From Deltaproteobacteria bacterium (GTDB taxonomy: Bacteria > Desulfobacterota > Desulfuromonadia > Geobacterales > Pseudopelobacteraceae), in NCBI GenBank assembly GCA_019162745.1, contig JAFLLC010000156.1, positions 1-32,958 of the forward strand: DNA of 32,958 bases. The letters are read 5' to 3'. The notes below the pieces were generated by a model, which had not been told where the DNA came from, made no database searches, and saw nothing but the letters and a program-made list of their open reading frames with translations. This document shows, in pieces, positions 1-7,384 of the stretch (its first letter is position 1; each line of letters opens with the position of its first letter). The position numbers and the translations under genes are program-made.

Positions 1-5
1 ACCCA

Positions 6-29
6 CCTCCTAACCTTCGGTTCAGGAGG
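6..29. repeat. GC-rich hairpin at the window edge
   Basis: CCTCCTAACC pairs with GGTTCAGGAGG around a three-base loop with one bulged C. It lies about 85 bp upstream of the SulP start and has no T-tract on either side, so it is not a clear terminator. It may close a gene that lies outside the window, or be another C-rich palindromic repeat like the pair at 1800-1915. Nothing else is evident between it and the SulP gene. Confidence 0.35.
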
Positions 30-113
30 GGGAATGCACTCGCATTTGTTCAAGAAGCCCAAGCAGCACTCTGCCATTGACTAACTTACTAAAACAATGA
101 TAGGCCATCATCC

Positions 114-1826
114 ATGAAGAGTTCTCTCCGATGGCTGGGACAAATGATCCCGATAATTGACTGGTTGCCCCGCTACCAGATCGCCTGGCTCTGGCCGGAC
201 CTTATTGCCGGGATTACCCTTGCGGCATATGCCGTTCCGGTGGCGATGGCATATGCCACACTGGCCGGTCTGACTCCTCAAGCGGGACTCTATTGCTATA
301 TATTCAGCGGCATCGCCTACGCTCTGTTTGCTTCGTCCCGTCACCTGTCAATCGGCCCTACCGCGGCCATTTCGGTCATGGTGGCCAGTGTAGCCGGTAC
401 GATGGCGGCTGGCGATTTACCTACGTATGCAGCAATTGCCGCCACGACTGCGGTCATAGTCAGCGGTTTCTATGTCCTGGCCTGGATCATGCGGCTCAGC
501 TCATTTGTTAACTTCATATCCGAATCGATTCTGCTCGGTTTCAAGGCCGGTGCAGCTCTCAGCATCGCCTCCATGCAGCTCCCCAAACTGTTCGGCGTGA
601 GCGGTGGCGGTGATAATTTTTTTGAGCGCCTGCTGGTTACGGTTCAGCAACTCGGCAGCACGCAGGGCACCGTTATAGCACTGGGGTTAATCTCACTCGC
701 ACTGCTGGTTTGCGGGGAATGTCTGTTCCCGGGACGCCCGGTGGCTCTGGCAATCGTTGTAATCACCACGGGGGTTGTATCTGCATTCGAACTCGGCGGG
801 CAGGGTGTGCGGATTGTAGGATTCATACCTCCTGGCTTGCCGACCTTCGGGCTGCCATCCCTGCACACTCAACATATTGAAGGACTGGTGGAGCTGGCTT
901 TTGCCTGTTTTCTGCTCTCCTACGTCGAAAGTATTGCTGCAGCGCGCACATTCGCCTCCAAACATCACTATACGGTTGATCCCCGCCAGGAGCTTCTGGG
1001 GTTGGGGGCCGCCAATCTTGTGGCAGCGCTCGGACACGGCTATCCGGTCGCAGGGGGGTTATCGCAGTCGGCAGTAAATGAAAAGGCCGGTGCACGCACA
1101 CCGCTTTCGCTGATTTTCGCATCGATATCGCTTGTAATGGTGCTCTTCTTTATGACCGGAATGCTGCGTAATCTTCCGGAAACTGTACTCGCAGCCATAG
1201 TATTAGTAGCAGTATCAGGATTTGTAAAAATTGCTGACTTTAAACGCCTGTGGCAGATCAGCAGACTTGAGTTCAACGTAGCCATGGTCGCATTTATAGG
1301 GGTGCTGCTGCTCGGGATTTTGAAGGGAGTCACTGTTTCAGCAATCGCCTCTATACTCTTCCTGCTCAGGATGATGGCTAAGCCGCATGTTTCCGTGCTC
1401 GGCAGGATACCAGGCAGCACAAGATTCAGCGATTCGGCCCGTCATATTCACAATGAACGATTACCCGGGCTGTTTCTGTTCCGGGTCGAGGCGCCCCTGC
1501 TCTATTTCAACGTTGATACGATCAACACAACCGTGCTTGAGGCAATTCACAACGAGAGCACGCCTGTCAGGCTGGCAGTATGTGACCTTTCAACATCACC
1601 CTATATCGATGCGGCCGGCGCCAAGATGCTGCAGCACCTTGAAGAGGAGTTGGAACGGGAAGGGATTCAGTTCAAAGTTGCGGAGGCGCACGCAGAAGTA
1701 CGTGAAATCCTGCGTGCTACCGGCATAAGTGAATCATTGGGTGGGGTCAGCCGGCATACGGCGCTCGCGGATATCGTAGAAGATTTTGAACGGGACAGCA
1801 AATCCCCCCTAACCCCCCTTTCATAA
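114..1826 (+). CDS. SulP-family anion transporter with STAS domain
   Basis: This 570-residue inner-membrane protein matches the SulP (SLC26-like) sulfate/bicarbonate transporter family. After a short N-terminal amphipathic stretch comes the family signature region (LAGITLAAYAVPVAMAYATL, about residues 29-48). Many hydrophobic segments follow up to about residue 425. A cytoplasmic STAS domain fills about residues 450-555 (FNVDTINTT, then VCDLSTSPYIDAAGAKML). The substrate cannot be read from sequence; sulfate, bicarbonate or another oxyanion are possible. The ATG at 114 has no strong Shine-Dalgarno sequence, but family length fits. The last eight residues (KSPLTPLS) and the stop lie within a C-rich repeat element, so the native C-terminus was probably altered by repeat insertion. 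The gene is convergent with bioD and has no visible operon partner. Confidence 0.9.
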   Translation: MKSSLRWLGQMIPIIDWLPRYQIAWLWPDLIAGITLAAYAVPVAMAYATLAGLTPQAGLYCYIFSGIAYALFASSRHLSIGPTAAISVMVASVAGTMAAGDLPTYAAIAATTAVIVSGFYVLAWIMRLSSFVNFISESILLGFKAGAALSIASMQLPKLFGVSGGGDNFFERLLVTVQQLGSTQGTVIALGLISLALLVCGECLFPGRPVALAIVVITTGVVSAFELGGQGVRIVGFIPPGLPTFGLPSLHTQHIEGLVELAFACFLLSYVESIAAARTFASKHHYTVDPRQELLGLGAANLVAALGHGYPVAGGLSQSAVNEKAGARTPLSLIFASISLVMVLFFMTGMLRNLPETVLAAIVLVAVSGFVKIADFKRLWQISRLEFNVAMVAFIGVLLLGILKGVTVSAIASILFLLRMMAKPHVSVLGRIPGSTRFSDSARHIHNERLPGLFLFRVEAPLLYFNVDTINTTVLEAIHNESTPVRLAVCDLSTSPYIDAAGAKMLQHLEEELEREGIQFKVAEAHAEVREILRATGISESLGGVSRHTALADIVEDFERDSKSPLTPLS

Positions 1827-1841
1827 AGGGGGGAACTAAAA
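1800..1841 (+). repeat. C-rich palindromic repeat, copy 1
   Basis: AAATCCCCCCTAACCCCCC is followed by TTTCATAAA and GGGGGG, giving an internal hairpin CCCCCCTTTcaTAAAGGGGGG. An inverted, diverged copy lies at 1872-1915. The first 27 bases encode the end and stop codon of the SulP protein. Dispersed C-rich repeats of this type (AAATCCCCCTC...) are known in many bacterial genomes; assignment to a named family is inference. Confidence 0.7.
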
Positions 1842-1871
1842 CCCACACTCTTTAATATATGGCTGGAGTTT

Positions 1872-1915
1872 TAAAAGCCTCCCCCTTTAAGAAAGGGGGA
1901 TTGAGGGGGATTTAG
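1872..1915 (-). repeat. C-rich palindromic repeat, copy 2 (inverted)
   Basis: On the minus strand this reads TAAATCCCCCTCAATCCCCC, then TTTCTTAAAGGGGGAGGC. It aligns with copy 1 but in opposite orientation, 30 bp away. Its outer edge supplies the bioD stop codon (TAA at 1914-1912). Each copy can fold alone, and the two can also pair with each other. The structure may act as a bidirectional terminator between the convergent genes. Confidence 0.7.
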
Positions 1916-2628
1916 ACACCTAGCTCCCTCAGAACAATAGTCGTTTCCGCCTGTCCATCAAGCCAGGCGGCCAGCTCATCCACAATCGCCATCTCGTCAA
2001 CCTCGTTACGCTGCGGCCATATCCCCAGTATCGGAGCACCGCAGAGTGAGCCGATCTGATGCGACGCACCCTTTTCTGCCTTGTTGGGATGTTCCGGCAT
2101 GTTATTCACAATAACACCCGCTACCTGAAGGCCCATCTGCTGCGCGGCAAAGCAGGTCAGCACACTGTGATTAATCGTTCCCAACCCCGGCCTGGCTACA
2201 ACCAGAAGCGGCAGACCCAGTTCACGCGCCAGATCGGCGATCAGCACCCCACCTGACAGAGGCACCATCAACCCTCCCGCCCCTTCTACAATAATATAAT
2301 CACAGGATGCCGCCAAGCGGGTAAATGAAGCTTTTATGGCAGAAACATCAATCCTTACTCCATCACACTCGGCTGCTTCAGCGGGAGCCAGCGCCTCACG
2401 CAGGCGGTACGGGGCGACATCCTCCGCAAACGGCACACCGGCCGCCTGGCAGAGCAGCAGGGCATCATCCGAAACCAGCTCACCGGAAACCTCGCGGCAA
2501 CCGCTGGTAACCGGCTTCATCACGCCGACCTTGACACCATTCATCCGCAGCAGCCGGGCCAGCGTTGCCGCAACGATCGTCTTCCCGACACCGGTGTCGG
2601 TTCCGGTTACAAAAATGCCTCTACTCAC
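1912..2628 (-). CDS. bioD: ATP-dependent dethiobiotin synthetase BioD
   Basis: BioD makes dethiobiotin from 7,8-diaminopelargonate, CO2 and ATP in the cytoplasm, the penultimate step of biotin synthesis. The P-loop GTDTGVGKT sits at about residues 8-16. Family blocks MKPVTSGC and IVEGAGGLMVPL follow, and length (238 aa) is normal. A longer reading from ATG 2634 is possible. However, the GGAGG at 2640-2636 is only 1 nt from that ATG and 7 nt from the GTG at 2628. The GTG also gives the usual four-base GTGA overlap with the bioB stop, so I chose it. It is co-transcribed downstream of bioB and hence probably under the BirA operator at 3658-3689. bioA and bioF are not in this window. Confidence 0.93.
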   Translation of the reverse strand: MSRGIFVTGTDTGVGKTIVAATLARLLRMNGVKVGVMKPVTSGCREVSGELVSDDALLLCQAAGVPFAEDVAPYRLREALAPAEAAECDGVRIDVSAIKASFTRLAASCDYIIVEGAGGLMVPLSGGVLIADLARELGLPLLVVARPGLGTINHSVLTCFAAQQMGLQVAGVIVNNMPEHPNKAEKGASHQIGSLCGAPILGIWPQRNEVDEMAIVDELAAWLDGQAETTIVLRELGV

Positions 2629-3617
2629 GCACATACCTCCAGAGTCAATTCCAAATCGGTCAGCATCTGCCGGTCAAGTTCCGGCAAACGCCCCGCCTTT
2701 GTAAGATAATTGCCGGTCATCATTCCGCTCGCGCCAGCCAGAAAAATCCAAGACTGCAACTCACGCAGGTTTGTTTCCCGGCCGCCGCATACAGTGATAT
2801 TTTTTTGGGGTAACATAAAACGAAAAATGGCAATCGTTTTCAGACATTCCATCGGGGTCAGAAAACTTGCATCAGCCAGCTTTGTGCCCTCTACTGGATC
2901 TAGGAAGTTCATCGGCACGGAATCCACCTCCAGTTCCCGCAGGGTTTCCGCCAGTTCAATCCGCTGCGCAAAAGATTCCCCCAGTCCGAATATGCCGCCG
3001 CAGCAGACGTTCAAACCGGCACGCTTCACTGCCCGAATAGTTTCGACATCATCCTCATAATTATGGGTCGTACAGATAGAAGGGAAAAAGCTGCGCGCCG
3101 TCTCCAGATTATGGTGATAGGTAACCATTCCGGCCTCTTTTAGTTTAAGAGACGTATCATAATCCATGATCCCGAGCGAGCAGGACGGCTTGATTGCAGT
3201 TTCCTGCCGGATCAGGCGCATGGCACGGCAAATTTTATCCAGTTCCTCACCCGGCTTTATGCCGGTACCACTCGTCACTATACCGTAACATTTTGCTCCG
3301 TTATGTTCGGCACTTTTAGCGCAGCGAACTATTTCTTCCTCATCAACCAGCGGATACACCGCTATGTTGGTTGAATGAGCCGTAGATTGGGCACAGAATG
3401 CGCAGTTTTCTGGACAGCGACCAGACTTTGCATTGATAATAGAACAGAGAGAAACAGCTTTGCCCTTGAAATATTCCCGTATGCGGGACGCTTCGGCAAA
3501 CAACAGATACAGATCAGTGCCGTTCAATTCAGATAATCTGAGCGCACTGGCCGTATCAAGAACAGCCCCACCAAGAACGTCATCAGTAACTTTTTGAATA
3601 AATTTCCGCATAGTCAC
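2625..3617 (-). CDS. bioB: Biotin synthase BioB (radical SAM)
   Basis: BioB inserts sulfur into dethiobiotin to form biotin, using a radical-SAM [4Fe-4S] cluster and an auxiliary Fe-S cluster. The cluster motif CxxxCxxC is seen as CPENCAFC, followed by AQS. Later family blocks are CCGGIFGLGES, PMNFLDPVEGT and the C-terminal AGASGMMTGNYLT. The frame stays open to 3689, but that extension would run through the BirA operator and has no ribosome site. GGAGG at 3628-3624 is 6 nt from GTG 3617 and 12 nt from ATG 3611 (MRKFIQKV), so the GTG (330 aa) is preferred and the ATG (328 aa) is the alternative. First gene of bioB-bioD. Confidence 0.95.
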   Translation of the reverse strand: MTMRKFIQKVTDDVLGGAVLDTASALRLSELNGTDLYLLFAEASRIREYFKGKAVSLCSIINAKSGRCPENCAFCAQSTAHSTNIAVYPLVDEEEIVRCAKSAEHNGAKCYGIVTSGTGIKPGEELDKICRAMRLIRQETAIKPSCSLGIMDYDTSLKLKEAGMVTYHHNLETARSFFPSICTTHNYEDDVETIRAVKRAGLNVCCGGIFGLGESFAQRIELAETLRELEVDSVPMNFLDPVEGTKLADASFLTPMECLKTIAIFRFMLPQKNITVCGGRETNLRELQSWIFLAGASGMMTGNYLTKAGRLPELDRQMLTDLELTLEVCA

Positions 3618-3657
3618 AACATACCTCCGCGCAACTCGATAGCACAGCAAACAAGCA

Positions 3658-3689
3658 TTGTCAACCTGACACAAATATACGGTTAACAA
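3658..3689 (-). promoter_or_regulatory. BirA (biotin repressor) operator upstream of bioB
   Basis: The sequence is TTGTCAACC, 14 bases, then GGTTAACAA: a near-perfect inverted repeat. It matches the published BirA operator pattern TTGTAAACC-N14/15-GGTTTACAA. It ends 41 bp before the chosen bioB start. A minus-strand TATATT within the spacer (plus 3674-3679) could be the -10 box, so holo-BirA would block RNA polymerase. This predicts repression of bioBD when biotin is plentiful. Confidence 0.85.
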
Positions 3690-3694
3690 TAAGC

Positions 3695-3712
3695 AGTGGT
3701 TTGGTGACCACT
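3695..3712 (-). other. Short hairpin between the ABC cluster and bioB
   Basis: AGTGGT and ACCACT form a six-base-pair stem with a six-base loop, between the bioB operator and the stop of the membrane protein gene at 3727. It lacks a T-run. It could be a weak terminator for the cluster or part of the bioB promoter region. Confidence 0.3.
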
Positions 3713-3726
3713 ATTGTCAATTCACC

Positions 3727-4725
3727 TCATAGCCCCAGTTTTAGCGCTGAAAAGACCATCTCCCGGACTACGACGAGCGTAAACAGCAGGTAACAGACAA
3801 GCGTGACGAGGGTGAGACGACGCTGCATGACCGGAATGATGCGCGCCAGACTGCCAATATTCCTGAACGGCATCAACACGCCGGTCCCGATCCCCGCCAC
3901 CGCACCGCCAAAGAGAGTGGCGTACAACAGGTAGCCGACATAATTATATTCTCTCTGCAGAATGCAAAAAGGGCAGTGATGAGTAGGGAGTTCGTAGAAA
4001 TAGAGGCCGATAAATGAGACTATTGATGCAGCGGCAATGAGAAATGTCAGGGTTGCTGCAATCGAGAACAGATAGCCGGCACATCCTCTGGTGTAAAAAA
4101 TTAACCCGCAAATTGCCGTAATCGCCATGCCAGAGAAAAAGGCGATCTGCATCGGCAGGTGCGGCAGCGAAGCGAGATCACCGCTGAAGCTGTTGGATTC
4201 GTGGCTGAACAGACTACCGCAGCAGGAAGTGATGATATCCGGTTTCAGGCCGGCAAAATAGGCTGCAAGCAGTCCGCTTTCCAGCAGCAACAGCGGTACA
4301 ACCAGGGTGAGCAGCTTATACTTGAACCGGATCAGCGGGTAGTCATACCCTCTGTTATCAGTGTAGTTTACGACCAGCCAGACCCCGGCCAGCAGAAAAT
4401 TGACGATTTTAAACAGCAGGACCGGATAGCCGAAGAAGTTGACTGCAAGCGTTCCGGCCGCGCACATGGCACCGGTAAACAGCAGGTGAAGGTCATTAGC
4501 GGTGTAGATAAACAGAAACAGCGACATGAGCTCAAAGCCGAGAATATAGCTCATTATAGTGGAAACCAGGTAGGTTCTGCGTTCCAGATCCAACTGCATC
4601 TCACTGCCGCTCGCAGGGTTCCAGCGAAGAAGAATCCTCAGACCGTAATAGCCGGCGTAGAGTCCCATAACGGAAACCAGCAGCGCGATTAACAGCAGCG
4701 CCAGAACTGAGGGATTCAATATCAC
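3727..4725 (-). CDS. Polytopic membrane protein with DsbB-like CPFC motif
   Basis: This 332-residue protein has roughly nine hydrophobic segments and no family that I can name with certainty. Two cysteine features stand out. TSCCG lies at residues 167-170, between predicted segments 5 and 6. HHCPFCILQREYNYVGYLLY (from residue 249) precedes segment 8 and recalls the CxxC loop entering a helix in DsbB/VKOR-type quinone-linked thiol oxidoreductases. It starts with GTG overlapping the ABC ATPase stop by four bases (GTGA), so it is translationally coupled as the last gene of the NosL/ABC run. A role in redox or metal handling coupled to the transporter is inference; it could equally be a membrane subunit of the ABC system. 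Confidence 0.7.
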   Translation of the reverse strand: MILNPSVLALLLIALLVSVMGLYAGYYGLRILLRWNPASGSEMQLDLERRTYLVSTIMSYILGFELMSLFLFIYTANDLHLLFTGAMCAAGTLAVNFFGYPVLLFKIVNFLLAGVWLVVNYTDNRGYDYPLIRFKYKLLTLVVPLLLLESGLLAAYFAGLKPDIITSCCGSLFSHESNSFSGDLASLPHLPMQIAFFSGMAITAICGLIFYTRGCAGYLFSIAATLTFLIAAASIVSFIGLYFYELPTHHCPFCILQREYNYVGYLLYATLFGGAVAGIGTGVLMPFRNIGSLARIIPVMQRRLTLVTLVCYLLFTLVVVREMVFSALKLGL

Positions 4726-5450
4726 CGACTGCTCCGACTGGCGACAACCGCACCGTCACGCATTTCAACCAGCGCATCGATCAGCGGCGAATCAAACACA
4801 ATCGGGTCGTGACTGGCGATCAGAACGCTCTTCCCCTCCCCCTTCAATCGACCGACAATCGCCATGAACTCCTGGGACAGTTTTGAATCCAGGTGAGCGG
4901 TCGGTTCATCGGCGATAATGATAGAGGGGTTATTGATCAGGGCACGGGCGATGGCGACCCGCTGCAGCTCCCCGCCCGAAAGGAGTTCCACACGTTGACC
5001 GGCGAGGCGGGCAATATTGAACTGTTCCAGCAGAGCCAGGGCACGGGCTCGAAAGAGAGCCTGTCCCTCACCGGTCGGGTAGGCCGGCAGCATGACATTT
5101 TCCAAAACGGAGATTCCCTTGACAAGATTGAACTGCTGAAAAATAAAACCAAAGGTTGAGCGCCGGATTTGATTTAAAAAGCGCTCCGGCAGACTGGTGA
5201 TTTCGACGGAGTCCACCCCCTCCTGCTGAAACGGCACCGCTGCCGCCACCCCGTGCAGAAAAATCCGCCCCGATGTGGGACGAGCCATGCAGCCGATCAT
5301 GGACAGAAGCGAGGTTTTTCCGGAACCGCTCGGGCCTTTAAAAACCGTTATCTGCTGATTATTGACGGTAAGAGTAACGTTATCCACCGCGGTGAACTGA
5401 TTCGGCTTGCCGCTGTTGAAACTCTTCGTGATGCCTGACAGCTCAATCAC
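4722..5450 (-). CDS. ABC transporter ATPase, MacB/LolD type
   Basis: This 242-residue cytoplasmic ATPase has Walker A GPSGSGKTS, the Q-loop in FGFIFQQFNLV, the signature LSGGELQRVAIARAL, Walker B IIIADEPTAHLD and the H-loop in ASHDP. These are typical of the LolD/MacB/FtsE branch that drives FtsX-like permeases. The start is GTG at 5450, one base after the permease stop, with GAGG seven bases upstream. It is certainly partnered with the permease at 5452-6588. The substrate is unknown; the NosL genes in the same run suggest a periplasmic metal or protein-maturation job. A NosF role is less likely because the permease is FtsX/MacB-like rather than NosY-like. Confidence 0.92.
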   Translation of the reverse strand: MIELSGITKSFNSGKPNQFTAVDNVTLTVNNQQITVFKGPSGSGKTSLLSMIGCMARPTSGRIFLHGVAAAVPFQQEGVDSVEITSLPERFLNQIRRSTFGFIFQQFNLVKGISVLENVMLPAYPTGEGQALFRARALALLEQFNIARLAGQRVELLSGGELQRVAIARALINNPSIIIADEPTAHLDSKLSQEFMAIVGRLKGEGKSVLIASHDPIVFDSPLIDALVEMRDGAVVASRSSR

Positions 5451-5451
5451 A

Positions 5452-6588
5452 TCAATACCTCATCGCGGCATCAGGATCAATCGTTGCCGCGCGCCAGCAG
5501 GGTATAATCGTCGCGGTCGTATACGGCACAACCGTCAGAAAAAAGAGCACCGCCAGTTGATAGACATCGACAACCGGTACCAGTTGAAAACGGGGATAGA
5601 CAACCGACCACCCCTTGAGCGCCTGGGCAAAAAGCGGCGCTGAAAGAAAAAAAACATGCCCGTAGGCAAGCACCGTCCCTACCAGAAATGCCGTCAGCGA
5701 GATCACAGCTCCTTCCCAGAATTTGAGCAGCAGCACGTCGGAAGTTTCCCAGCCGATCGATTTGAGGATGCCGATTTCCTTGCGTTCTTCGGCTGAAAGA
5801 CCGGCAGCCTTGTCCCAGGCAAAGATAATGAATGAAAACAGCGCAGAGGCCAGAATAATCAGTGTCATGCCGCCTCGCCAGTCGAAGATTGACTGATAGG
5901 TGCGCTGAATCTCATTTTTCAGGATCGGACGGGAATCGGGAAACTGGCCGGCAATCTTGGCCGCTACAGTCGGCAGCTCTTTCGGGTTGCGCACCATAAC
6001 CGCCAGATCGGTCGCCTGGCCGCTCGGAAAATTGAACAACTGGCGGAAATCACCCGGAGAGATGATTATCATGTCGGCCGCGATGAGGTCTGAGTTGCTC
6101 GGAAAAATAGTGCTGATTTCCAGCATTACCGGTGCCTTGTCATAGCTTATCAGCGGCAAAAGATCGCCAACAGCCAGATTGCGGGCCTTTGCCACTCCAG
6201 CACCGATGGAAACCCGTTCCGGACCAATAGCGGGATCATCGTTCGCGATGATCGTATAGTTGGCGCCGTTCAGAGCATCATAGTAATAACCCCACAAGCG
6301 CGGCCTCACCGCCGTTACCCCCCTGATATTGGCGATTTCAGCGGCATACCGGGCAGGGACAAGATCCTGACGCCCTGCAACCAGTCGCTGCACGACCATG
6401 TCGGGAGCATCGCTCAGAATTATGGCCGCCTCCCTTTTGAGTGCCGTGACAAAAAACTGCAGCGATGCCAGGATAAATATCACCAGCAGGTACATCGCCA
6501 GAAGAGAGAGGTTCTTCGCTTTTCTGCGCAGCAGTGACGCAAGCGTGAATTCAAGGATATTAAGATGGCGCTCAAGGGCTCGTTTCAT
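5452..6588 (-). CDS. FtsX/MacB-like ABC permease
   Basis: This 378-residue protein has the MacB/LolC layout. One membrane segment lies near residues 28-50 (LLAMYLLVIFILASLQFF). A periplasmic domain of about 190 residues follows (VVQRLVAGRQDLVPARY ... EIQRTYQSIFDWRGG). A C-terminal FtsX domain then has three segments (LIILASALFSFIIFAW, VISLTAFLVGTVLAYG, VLFFLTVVPYTTATII). The cytoplasmic motif EERKEIGILKSIGW precedes the last pair, as in the family. Such permeases work by mechanotransmission on periplasmic substrates rather than classical transport. The ATG overlaps the stop of the upstream 94-aa gene (ATGA). Confidence 0.9.
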   Translation of the reverse strand: MKRALERHLNILEFTLASLLRRKAKNLSLLAMYLLVIFILASLQFFVTALKREAAIILSDAPDMVVQRLVAGRQDLVPARYAAEIANIRGVTAVRPRLWGYYYDALNGANYTIIANDDPAIGPERVSIGAGVAKARNLAVGDLLPLISYDKAPVMLEISTIFPSNSDLIAADMIIISPGDFRQLFNFPSGQATDLAVMVRNPKELPTVAAKIAGQFPDSRPILKNEIQRTYQSIFDWRGGMTLIILASALFSFIIFAWDKAAGLSAEERKEIGILKSIGWETSDVLLLKFWEGAVISLTAFLVGTVLAYGHVFFLSAPLFAQALKGWSVVYPRFQLVPVVDVYQLAVLFFLTVVPYTTATIIPCWRAATIDPDAAMRY

Positions 6589-6869
6589 GGTTTATCACTC
6601 TCAGGGAGGGACGGCAGGATCAGCGAACCCGAAGGGAAATGTTCCAGCGCCAATGGATGCTCCTGGAAAGGGGCATGGTGATCGGCCAATGCCGGGTGGC
6701 GGGTATAGCGGGCCTCCGTGGCAAGACAGAGATCGGTCAATTGCAAGCGCCGCAGCTGCGCGATCTGACTGCCGGAGTGCTGCTGCGCATGACGAGCATG
6801 CAGCGGCAGCAACAGAAAGAGCGTCAAACTAACTGCGGTAAACAGCAGAAATTGAACTGATCGGCGCAT
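6585..6869 (-). CDS. Small His-rich exported protein of unknown function
   Basis: This 94-residue protein begins with a clear export signal (MRRSVQFLLFTAVSLTLFLLLPLHA, about 25 residues). A short mature part carries about nine histidines, including HARHAQQH and ALADHHAPFQEHPLALEH. I do not recognise a named family. It overlaps the permease start by four bases (ATGA) and lies 20 bp after the NosL stop, so it is firmly part of the run. A periplasmic metal-binding or substrate role with the ABC transporter is possible but inferred from histidine content and context only. Confidence 0.7.
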   Translation of the reverse strand: MRRSVQFLLFTAVSLTLFLLLPLHARHAQQHSGSQIAQLRRLQLTDLCLATEARYTRHPALADHHAPFQEHPLALEHFPSGSLILPSLPESDKP

Positions 6870-6889
6870 GGTATTTTCCGAATATAAAC

Positions 6890-7366
6890 TTAGTTTAGTG
6901 ACTTTATGGTCAGCCGCGTAATCTCGTTAAAGCGCAAAATACCCTTGCCTTTGTGATCGATCTTGAAGGAGCGGGCATCCTTTTCCGTCTTGAACGGAAT
7001 CAGCTCGCTACCCATCGGCCCATAGACATCACTGCCGACAACAAACCAGGCGGTTCGCGCATCGATCATAGCCAGCGAATAATACTCCTTCACAGCCAGC
7101 GCAACAATATCGCTCTGACGTTTTCCGGGGGTATAGCGAGCGGTATCTAAATAGTGGCTGAACATATCTTTAGCACCGTCATAATAGGAAATCGAGCCGT
7201 CCTTGAAGCGGGCCGTTGCAGTCCAGTCGGGAAATTTAGCAACAAACATTCCGCAGACCGGGCACTTGGCTCCGGTCGGGACAACAACTGCATCCTTGCC
7301 TCCGGCCGTGACGCTTTCAACAAAGAGTAAACAGATCAAAAACACAAAGGGGATAAGCCGTTTCAT
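6890..7366 (-). CDS. NosL-family protein (periplasmic metal-site protein)
   Basis: NosL proteins bind Cu(I) and help mature the copper sites of nitrous oxide reductase. This 158-residue member has a Sec-type signal (about residues 1-21, VTA before GG), then AKCPVCGMFVAKFPDW with C35, C38 and M40. The family block follows: ARFKDGSISYYDGAKDMFSHYL ... WFVVGSDVYGPMGSELIPF. Typical NosL proteins are lipoproteins, but no lipobox cysteine is seen here, so it is probably a soluble periplasmic or signal-anchored form. GGAG lies five bases before the ATG. No nosZ, nosD or nosY is in the window, so a role beyond N2O reduction is likely. Confidence 0.88.
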   Translation of the reverse strand: MKRLIPFVFLICLLFVESVTAGGKDAVVVPTGAKCPVCGMFVAKFPDWTATARFKDGSISYYDGAKDMFSHYLDTARYTPGKRQSDIVALAVKEYYSLAMIDARTAWFVVGSDVYGPMGSELIPFKTEKDARSFKIDHKGKGILRFNEITRLTIKSLN

Positions 7367-7384
7367 GAAATCTCCGGGCAGTCT

